A stretch of 64,000 nt of DNA. Origin: Cryoendolithus antarcticus (taxonomy: Eukaryota; Ascomycota; Dothideomycetes; Cladosporiales; Cladosporiaceae). Positions within the stretch are counted from its first letter, which is position 1, and each line of letters opens with the position of its first letter. Shown here one piece after another: positions 54,007 to 61,334 of this stretch. The stretch covers positions 674,522 to 738,521 of the forward strand of contig NAJO01000026.1 in the NCBI GenBank assembly GCA_002077065.1, written 5' to 3'. Position numbers and translations under genes: made by a program. The notes below the pieces were generated by a model that saw nothing but the letters and a program-made list of their open reading frames with translations, was not told the origin of the DNA and did not search any database.

Positions 54007-55944
54007 TCACCCAAGCTTCCTGCCCTTGCCACCAACCCTCACCCGACCTTCGTGCTCCCCTATCACGTCCTCATCGACCTCAATGTCCAGATCCATAGCG
54101 TCGGTGCAAGCTCTCGCAGTAACTGGTAACAGACCTGCCCCTCTCGGTACAGGCGCATGGCTCTCTTCTTCCGAGGCAGAGCCGTGCTCGTCCTCGTCAT
54201 CGCGATCGCTAATCAGTCCGGGGTCATCCGCAGTGTGTGGCGACAGTGATGAAGCATGCAAACGCTCATGTTGGGCATCGAGCGCTAGAGGCGAAGGTTG
54301 GTGCTGTGCAGGTTGGCGATAGCCCTTGCGACTTGACGGACGGGCAACACCTGGGTGAGTGAGAGGAAGAGACTTGCCACGCGAAGGCGCGGGAGTGTAG
54401 TCAGGAGATTGGGGACCAGAGTCGCGGGGTGAGAGCAGGTGATCATCGTCGTGGGATGCGTCGATGGGCCGTCGAGCGTTGGTGATCGCAAGATCCAGAT
54501 TGACACCCACATTGTTCCTCGCGAGCAGTGCAGACAGGTGAGGGGCGCGGCTGGACGGGTTGAGTGGTGTTGGTTGGCTGACGTTGCTCGGCCTTGGTCG
54601 AGCGAGGGGTGCTGCGGGCTTGAGTGGAGGCCGTCTGACCGCCGCTTGAGGCTTGGTTCGTGGTAGACTGTTGCCCTGGATATTGTACGGATGGACAGCA
54701 CCGTGCGGAAGCGGCTGCATTGGAGCCGTTGCCATGCGCGCTGCCCGGGTAGTCGGCTTCGATACCGGAGTGGCTTGCGTTTCCGCAGGCAAGCTGGCGA
54801 TCTCGTCGTCGTCCATCGGACGGCCACAGCTTACAGCCGCTTGATCGTGGGACTTGTAGTCCACTTTGTGTGCTATACGGCAGTGGTTCAGAAAGCCTTG
54901 AATGCTGTTCATGTCACCGCGGTTGCAGTCGTTGCAGACCAGCTTCACGAGTCGCCCATCCGTAGATCTCCGCAAAATGAGTGGTCCAGACTTCTCCTTT
55001 CTTGTCGGTGGTGGCGGATAGTTTGGCAGGCTGGGTGGAAATGCGCCAGTTTGAACAGGTGCGGCGATTGCTTTGCTAGCAGTCTTCCTTCCAGATCCAA
55101 TTGGACGACCTGATCGGCTCGCGATCTGCTCTGGAGTTTCAATGGGTGCAACGTAGAATGAAACACGCTCAGCGTCGAAAGCAGGATCTTTCAACAGCCA
55201 CTGAGCGTAATGGCGACTGTATGGACCGTCTGTCACGCCATAGGCTGGAGCAAACGTAGCTTGAGACGACGCAGAGCCTGCGTCTATTGCCGGGCCAGTG
55301 CCAGTAGAAACAGCTTCTGAAGGCCGCATGGTGCCCGGAAACGGTCGGAGCTCGCAGCGTCGAAGCTGCTCCAACGCGATCTTACACTTCGCTTCCTCCT
55401 GCTCGATAAGCCGTAGCTCGTTATGCTTTAGCAGGATCTGCATGTTGAGCTGGTTCTCGAGCGTTTGCTGTAAGGGCGTTCTCGACTCGGTCTCCACTGT
55501 AGATACTGCCGAAATGTCAAGCATCTCGTGATCGTCGGCCTGCATGTTCGTCTTCGAGTCCAGAAGATTGCTTGGCGTGTGCTCCAGGTGTGACTCACCA
55601 AACACGGAATCGGTACGGTTCAAGTCAATATGGTGTGGTGACAAGGCGCCAGTAAGATACTCGGAGCGATTGAATGCTGTCGTTGGTGTGGCGCCAGGTG
55701 TTGCGTATGCTAATGATGCCGGGTAGACAGTGTCCTTGGAAACGTTTGCAAGGTCGAGTGGCAGTGTTTGCGCCGCGTTGTGGCCTGATCTCGACTTCTT
55801 TGCGGGGTCGGACAATGACGAAGCAGCTGGACTTAATGCGCGCTTTCTCTTATTGACGTTGTTGGCCGCAGGCACCACCGCAGGAGCTGTTGCCTTGCCA
55901 GCCGGCTGTTCGTTGGCCCATGCCAGACGAAACGTACTTTGCAT
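54007..55944 (-). CDS. AHC1-like C2H2 zinc-finger protein (histone acetyltransferase complex)
   Basis: A single exon of 645 residues. A predicted coiled coil at about residues 165-200 (QLNMQILLKHNELRLIEQEE) is followed by CELRPFPG and DGPYSRHYAQWLLKDPAFD. The zinc finger is near residues 335-360: CNDCNRGDMNSIQGFLNHCR then IAHKVDYKSHD. These blocks match the AHC1-like group; yeast Ahc1 holds the ADA histone acetyltransferase complex together. The N-terminus carries a candidate nuclear signal (NKRKRALSP, AKKSR). The C-terminal 250 residues are disordered, with SP sites and an acidic tail (DLDIEVDEDVIGEHEG). Family assignment is from memory of the zinc-finger block and is fairly sure; membership in ADA is inference. 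Confidence 0.82.
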   Translation of the reverse strand: MQSTFRLAWANEQPAGKATAPAVVPAANNVNKRKRALSPAASSLSDPAKKSRSGHNAAQTLPLDLANVSKDTVYPASLAYATPGATPTTAFNRSEYLTGALSPHHIDLNRTDSVFGESHLEHTPSNLLDSKTNMQADDHEMLDISAVSTVETESRTPLQQTLENQLNMQILLKHNELRLIEQEEAKCKIALEQLRRCELRPFPGTMRPSEAVSTGTGPAIDAGSASSQATFAPAYGVTDGPYSRHYAQWLLKDPAFDAERVSFYVAPIETPEQIASRSGRPIGSGRKTASKAIAAPVQTGAFPPSLPNYPPPPTRKEKSGPLILRRSTDGRLVKLVCNDCNRGDMNSIQGFLNHCRIAHKVDYKSHDQAAVSCGRPMDDDEIASLPAETQATPVSKPTTRAARMATAPMQPLPHGAVHPYNIQGNSLPRTKPQAAVRRPPLKPAAPLARPRPSNVSQPTPLNPSSRAPHLSALLARNNVGVNLDLAITNARRPIDASHDDDHLLSPRDSGPQSPDYTPAPSRGKSLPLTHPGVARPSSRKGYRQPAQHQPSPLALDAQHERLHASSLSPHTADDPGLISDRDDEDEHGSASEEESHAPVPRGAGLLPVTARACTDAMDLDIEVDEDVIGEHEGRVRVGGKGRKLG

Positions 55945-57407
55945 ATTGTCGAGTGGTGAAGGGTGACTTAAGCCAGTGACTGCTCATGTGTGGTCCGTAT
56001 TGCCATTCACTCGACCGTGGTATTGTATGCGACAGAACCAGTCTTGTCGCAGGGTGTGCAGTGGTCGCGATGAGGTGGCCACCAGGTATGACTCAGCCTG
56101 ACGTCGGTGGCAACAAGGTGAAGAGTCGACAGCAACAGGCGTGAGTAGTTGGTGGTGTTGCGGTGGCAAAGCGTTGGCGACAAATGTCGTGAAGTCGGGA
56201 GGTCGGAGTTAAGGTCGCACGAGGCAAGAGCGTCGACGGCGAGGAAAGGACGATAGTAGTACAATAACAAACGCTGCAAAAGTAATAAAACAAGTCTATG
56301 AGGAAGGCGCGAAGAAACTGGCGCAGCGTGGAGCAGTAATTAGGCCGTAAAGAGTAGTAGTCTAGGCAGTGAAGCCGTTGTCGAAGAAGAGGAAGATTAG
56401 AAGTGGTGTGGTGGTGGTGTAGCAGAAGGAGGACGGCAAGAGAGGTGGGCGCGCACACGAAACGGCACAGTGCACAAGGAGGTCCCCACAAAAAGACGAG
56501 TCTTGACGCATAATCTGCGCCTTCCCGTCGCACCCGCGCACTACCGTCCTGGCACCGCGGCATCGCTGTTTGCTCCTATTGGCGCGCCAGATCTGACGCT
56601 TTCCTTCTGCTGAACTCTGTGCTTCGAGAAGGCTGCTATGACCGTGTTGCTGATGTTGAGCAGATATTCGGTGCCCGGACATGCAAGGTGGGCATGCTGG
56701 CAGTGGCAGGAGCAGTGTCTGACAAGACCGGAAAGCCAGGAATGCCATGTCAACGACGCGTCGACATCGAACCCGCTGGCCCGGCGCGGGAGTGCTGATG
56801 GTGTCGCAAAGTTGTGACTCGTTTGCGACATCAGCGAGCTTCCCCTGCTAGAGCTGTGTACATCCGGCATGCAACCTAGATAAAGCGCATCTATCAGATC
56901 GCGAGGCTTGCATATCAATCACGTGGACTGCACGTAAGCCTTATCGGACTGCAGCGGCTCGGCGCCTCCCACTCTATCGAACCAAGATGGCCTTGAAAAG
57001 GGCAGCCGTAATTTGGTCTAGAGCCTGGAGCTTGTCAGCTGCCGTGCAAATGTCGTGCGAGCTATCGGTGTCAGGCCCGAAGGCATCATGAAGCTATGGA
57101 AAAGTATACTGAAGCTGTGCTATTCTCGCAATTGGCTCCGGTGTTGCGACAAAGCGGAGTTGTGATCGAATCTCGAGACATCAGTCTGTCTGTCAGAGCA
57201 TCACCACTCAGTGCACGGATCAACGTGCCAAGGAATTCGCAGATGTTTCACGTGATTCCATGATCAAGACCTCACTTGTTGGGAATCAAATGAATATATC
57301 AAGAGGCGTGATCCGATAAGGAACACTGTGGACTGATCATGGCACCTAGTCGCCCCCATTGAGCCTTGCAAACCGTAACATCAAAGTGAAGTATTCAATA
57401 CATTAGC
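55945..57407. promoter_or_regulatory. Long divergent intergenic region, 1.46 kb
   Basis: Separates the AHC1-like gene (minus) from the Alba-like gene (plus). Minus-strand frames at 56093-56563, 56362-56748 and 56541-56918 overlap in different frames, are Cys/Leu/His-rich and match nothing; they probably reflect the long 5' leader of the AHC1-like gene. AT-rich stretches occur near 56220-56290. Confidence 0.45.
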
Positions 57408-57940
57408 ATGGTCTTCGACGACACAACCCTGGAGTCCAAGTACACCCTCGCGCGTATGCGCATTCGCTCCGGCACTCAGGTATCCACTCGCACTACACAG
57501 GTGATCTCGAAACTCAGTACGCCCACGCCGGAAGATTCGAGTCCCATCCTCGTTGTCCTGCAAGCCAACAATCGAGATGCCAACAAGCTCATCACTGTCA
57601 CCGAGATTGCCAAACGAGAACTTTTACTTAAGGGCATCAAGACCTTCCAGTACACAGCCCTCTCATCGCAGATGATCGACGTTGAGCGGAAGCCTGCTCC
57701 CAGGCCACCGACCGCGAACGCTGCTGGTGATGAGGATGGCGAGATCTCGGATGATGCGTTTCAGACCGTAGGCGAAGTTGACATCAAGGCTTTGGGCCCG
57801 AAGAAACGGGCGGTGCCTGTATTGACTGTGTACCTGGCTACGAAGCCTGTGAAGGAACTGAAGGCTGAGTTCGGGTAAGTCGATCGAGTGGGTACTGGAG
57901 AGCGTTTCCACTGACCATGAACAGGGAGCAACGAAGATGA
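57408..57940 (+). CDS. Alba-like DNA/RNA-binding protein
   Basis: Exons 57408-57874 and 57925-57940 give about 160 residues. The Alba-fold pattern is visible: YTLARMRIRSGTQVSTRTTQ (strand then helix), SSPILVVLQANNRDANKLIT, VTEIAKRELLLKGIKTFQYT, then a variable acidic loop (GDEDGEISDDAFQTVGEVDI) and a final strand VPVLTVYLATKPVKELKAEF. Alba-like proteins bind RNA or DNA; in eukaryotes related folds occur in RNase P/MRP subunits and in translational regulators. The last exon is only 16 nt and adds GEQRR; the 50-nt intron has a GTAAGT donor and CTGAC branch. If not spliced, the protein ends at the TAA two bases into the intron with an almost identical sequence. Confidence 0.8.
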
Positions 57941-58608
57941 GATCGATGGAGATGCGTGCATCGTGCGTCCGATGGTGACGTCTCACGTCCACCGACTGGA
58001 CCATGGGCCTCTCGAACTCGCAGGTGATCATCAGTGTGCGCACTATGCGTGACGCCGTCTACCACACTGGCCGTGCGGTCAATCGCAGTCGACTCAAATG
58101 ACTGGTCAAGTCGAGCTCTCCTCCAGGTAACATGATCAAGTACGCTCTGCAGCCGAGCGTGTCTCCCTGGCCAAGGAGTTGTGACCGGTGAAGTCTGGGC
58201 GATGCAGCCGGAACCTCCAAAGTAGTCTTCTGCCTCTGGGAAAGTTCAAGCACTTGTCAGAAACTTCCCGACGAGTGCTTCCTGCCCATGAGGTACCTTG
58301 CAGCAGACGGGAACCAATGAGGCCACCGCCGCCCGAACGAGGAGGGCAGATGTCCCAGCTCAAATCCCAGCATGATCGTTATAACGAAATATCGGCCTAC
58401 CCGCCTCAGTTTCCCCATCGCCTCAGCAAAGACTATGCACGTATCCCGGCTCGAACGTATCTTGAATCAGATGCCGGGTATACTACACAAGTAGATATTG
58501 CATACTACACAAAAACTCAAAACACTCCACACGTATGCAAGCCCTATACATACAGCCCCAAACGCCATCGCTCAATCCAATTAACGCTCACTGCTGTCCA
58601 CTAGCGGC
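57941..58608. other. Convergent intergenic region, 668 bp
   Basis: Tail-to-tail gap between the Alba-like gene and the DUF3405 gene. A 138-codon plus frame (58188-58604) ends just before the DUF3405 stop and has no recognisable features. Confidence 0.45.
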
Positions 58609-60975
58609 TTACTCCTCTCCAGCCTGATGCTCAAAAACCACCTTCGCCTCCTTGACCGGATGCAAAAGCATAGCAGGCAAACACATCCTCCCCTCGCCAT
58701 CGTCTCTCGCCTCCTCTTCCTCCCCACCATCTCCATCGACTTTCAACCCCAGCCACCTACGCCACAAGTTCTCCGAGAAGCCCGCATTGTAGTACCATGT
58801 CGTGCCCTTGAAATTATGCTGCCTTTCGTCTGAGAAGACGCTCGTACGAGATCCTCCGGACGCACCATTCCGCCCGTTGTTGAAGATCGCCGCTACGTAG
58901 GAGGTAGGCCACGCGCGGTCAATATAAACCGGATGCGGCACATAGACAGCTTTATAGCCGTGATGAAGCGCAACACTGCCAGGCCACATTTCCGAGAACA
59001 TGGAATGTCTCTCCAACGCCGTCTCGCGATGCATCGTCTCCAATAACCTCCTACTAAGCCTCGAAGCTGTGATAATCGCCGTTCGTCGCGGTGGGTAGGA
59101 TGCTGTTGTGTTGTAGCCAGTGACGTCTTCGGCTAGAATCCAGTTCGTGCCAGAAGGGTCGAAAAGAGGGTTGAAAGTCATGAAGTCTGCTTCTTCGCCT
59201 ACGCCCCAGGTATAGGCGTCAGCATCGTAGGATGTGGGCGGCTTGGGATCCGCGTCAGGAGAGTCAGTCTTATCGCCTTCTCCATCAGGTCGCAGCGGGC
59301 CCCAGATCGGCGCTTCCGGGCGTGTAGACGAGGTGTCCGGCGCGCCGGGCTTGGCGTAAAGATTCGTCTTAGAAGCTGTGCCGTGGTCGATGTGCACTCT
59401 GACCATCTGGCGAAAGTCCTCCCAGGAGCCATGCTCCGAGGGGATGTAGAACCTCGCATTCCGCTCCCAGAGTCCTTTGCGCGGTTGCTGCTTTGCCCAG
59501 TGTGAGACTTGGTCGAAGAGATGGTAAAAATGTCCCGTATAGCGGATGTCCATCTCCCAGTGCCAGAAGAAGTCGTACTCGGGGTGTTGGTGCGCGAAGT
59601 ACTGCATGGGCATGTATGTGCTTCGGTAGACGCCGTGGACTGGGAGGTCACGGTAGAAGCTCTCTGCTAGACCGCCGTAGATCAGCCCCATCTGCCGTTC
59701 TGACCACAGCGTTCCCATGCCGCGAAATTCTGCTGGGAGAATGTCGTCCAGCACTCGTTGGTAGACGGCATCATCGGCCCAGATCTGGAGATTCTCGTCT
59801 TTGACGTGGACGAGGAAGTGGACAACGTACTCGGCACCGGATTGAAGGGAGAGCTCGTTGACCAGAGCGCGGAGGTAGAAGAGGTTCTCGGGGGTGAAGT
59901 CGTAGCCTTGCCATACACGTATGATGACAGCTGTGCGAGGGAGGTATTTCTTGCCCTTGCTGTTCTTCTCCGGCCGCTCTTCCTCTGCTGGAGATCTGAT
60001 GGCGTGTGCGCTGGGTCCACCGGCGCCCATGTTGGTGAAGAAGTGATTCCGTCCCTTCGGCATTGGTCTGAAGCGAGCAGTATTCGCCTTCACGCATGTC
60101 TCTTGTGCCTCTCCTAATTTCACATCCCTCCAATCCACCTCCTTGCCCTCGGCAATCACGTCCTCCATCCCCTCCCGATGCCCTTCCAGCCCTGCACCGC
60201 TGCCTCCATACTTCCGACTATACCCATACCCATACGCGCCCAACCTCCCAAACCTCTCAAAGCACACATCTCTCCGCAGCCCCAGCGCTTCATAACTCCC
60301 CATGACAGGGTCCGGAAATCCCTCCGTCACACCCTCGTAGGCCCACACCTCCGGCACCTCGATCTTCTTCTCCACGTCCAACCAGCACTTCACCGGCTCC
60401 TCGAAGCCTTTACCTCTTCTTATGCTGAGGCTGACAGCATTGAACACACCTACTTCCTGTCTCCACGTATCACTCACCGCGCGCTTCTCAAATCCCTTCG
60501 TCCCATCCACGCCCCGGTCCTCCTCTCCCTTAACCCTCATAGCCTCAGCCGCTAGCCTCCTTCCCTCCTCACTCGCACTCACGGGATATTCCGCCACGTT
60601 CCCCTCCCTTCCAACCAACGTCCTGATGCCCCCATGATACCTCTTCAGAAACGGAAACTGTTCCCAAGCGGGCGGCCCCGCGGGCGGCTTCCCCTTCCCC
60701 GAAGCGACTAAACTCCTACTCCGACTTGCGCCTGTGAAGAGGAAGAGTATGAAGCTTGCCAGGGCGAGAGAAGTGAGGAGCGTGAAGTAGCGCGTGAAGC
60801 GGCGGCGGGGGAGGGCGTAGGCTAAGCTTGGGAAGGAGGTGGATGAGGGCGCGGGTTGGGAGAGCATTGGGTGGGACTGCACCAGGGAGGGCGCTGTGTC
60901 GGAGTCGGAGTCAGGGTCTGGAGGCTTTTCTGTTGATCTCCAGGCGCCGGAGAGGGAGCGGTAGCGGGAGGGCAT
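58609..60975 (-). CDS. DUF3405 family type II membrane protein, glycosyltransferase-like
   Basis: A single exon of 788 residues. A cytosolic head of about 60 residues with an Arg cluster (RRRFTRYF) is followed by one membrane helix (TLLTSLALASFILFLFTG) and a large lumenal domain, the layout of a Golgi enzyme. The conserved region includes TAVIIRVWQGYDFTPENLFY, VHFLVHVKDENLQIWADDA, MQYFAHQHPEYDFFWHWEMD, NARFYIPSEHGSWEDFRQMV and FSEMWPGSVALHHGYKAVYV. This is the DUF3405 pattern of ascomycetes. The FFWHWEMD block has the look of a sugar-nucleotide-binding acidic motif, so a glycosyltransferase role is plausible but unproven. Expected to act on cell-wall or secreted glycans. Confidence 0.9.
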   Translation of the reverse strand: MPSRYRSLSGAWRSTEKPPDPDSDSDTAPSLVQSHPMLSQPAPSSTSFPSLAYALPRRRFTRYFTLLTSLALASFILFLFTGASRSRSLVASGKGKPPAGPPAWEQFPFLKRYHGGIRTLVGREGNVAEYPVSASEEGRRLAAEAMRVKGEEDRGVDGTKGFEKRAVSDTWRQEVGVFNAVSLSIRRGKGFEEPVKCWLDVEKKIEVPEVWAYEGVTEGFPDPVMGSYEALGLRRDVCFERFGRLGAYGYGYSRKYGGSGAGLEGHREGMEDVIAEGKEVDWRDVKLGEAQETCVKANTARFRPMPKGRNHFFTNMGAGGPSAHAIRSPAEEERPEKNSKGKKYLPRTAVIIRVWQGYDFTPENLFYLRALVNELSLQSGAEYVVHFLVHVKDENLQIWADDAVYQRVLDDILPAEFRGMGTLWSERQMGLIYGGLAESFYRDLPVHGVYRSTYMPMQYFAHQHPEYDFFWHWEMDIRYTGHFYHLFDQVSHWAKQQPRKGLWERNARFYIPSEHGSWEDFRQMVRVHIDHGTASKTNLYAKPGAPDTSSTRPEAPIWGPLRPDGEGDKTDSPDADPKPPTSYDADAYTWGVGEEADFMTFNPLFDPSGTNWILAEDVTGYNTTASYPPRRTAIITASRLSRRLLETMHRETALERHSMFSEMWPGSVALHHGYKAVYVPHPVYIDRAWPTSYVAAIFNNGRNGASGGSRTSVFSDERQHNFKGTTWYYNAGFSENLWRRWLGLKVDGDGGEEEEARDDGEGRMCLPAMLLHPVKEAKVVFEHQAGEE

Positions 60976-61334
60976 TGTGCCTTTATGGAGAATGGTGTAG
61001 TGGGACGAGCATTGGGGTCGTGATCAGGGCGTGTTGGGAGGGTCGCGTGTCGATGGGCAAGCTAGGAGGACTATGCAAATATACAGTGCTATTTCCCAGC
61101 GAGACTAGATAGTAGGCTATGCGAGAGAAAGCTGTATGCTACCTCATCAATGTGACACGAACACCCATCCAAGATGCTGCACTCGGAGCCAAGCCGCGGC
61201 CAAACAAACCCGCCCAAAACAGCTAGCGCAGGGCAAGCGCAGGGCACGAGAGCAGACATGGTAAGGCAGGCAGGTATGGTACAACATCTATCGTACGCCA
61301 TGCAAGACTCACCACCAGGTCGTTGTGTTGTGGC
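60976..61334. other. Intergenic, 359 bp
   Basis: Promoter of the DUF3405 gene and 3' end of NUP133, both on the minus strand. Nothing else is recognised. Confidence 0.45.

Noticed and set aside
56093..56918. Three overlapping minus-strand frames upstream of the AHC1-like gene
   Set aside because: Different frames, Cys/His/Leu-rich without domain pattern; more likely leader or promoter DNA.
58188..58604. 138-codon plus-strand frame between Alba-like and DUF3405 genes
   Set aside because: Irregular composition, no family, ends five bases before the DUF3405 stop by chance.
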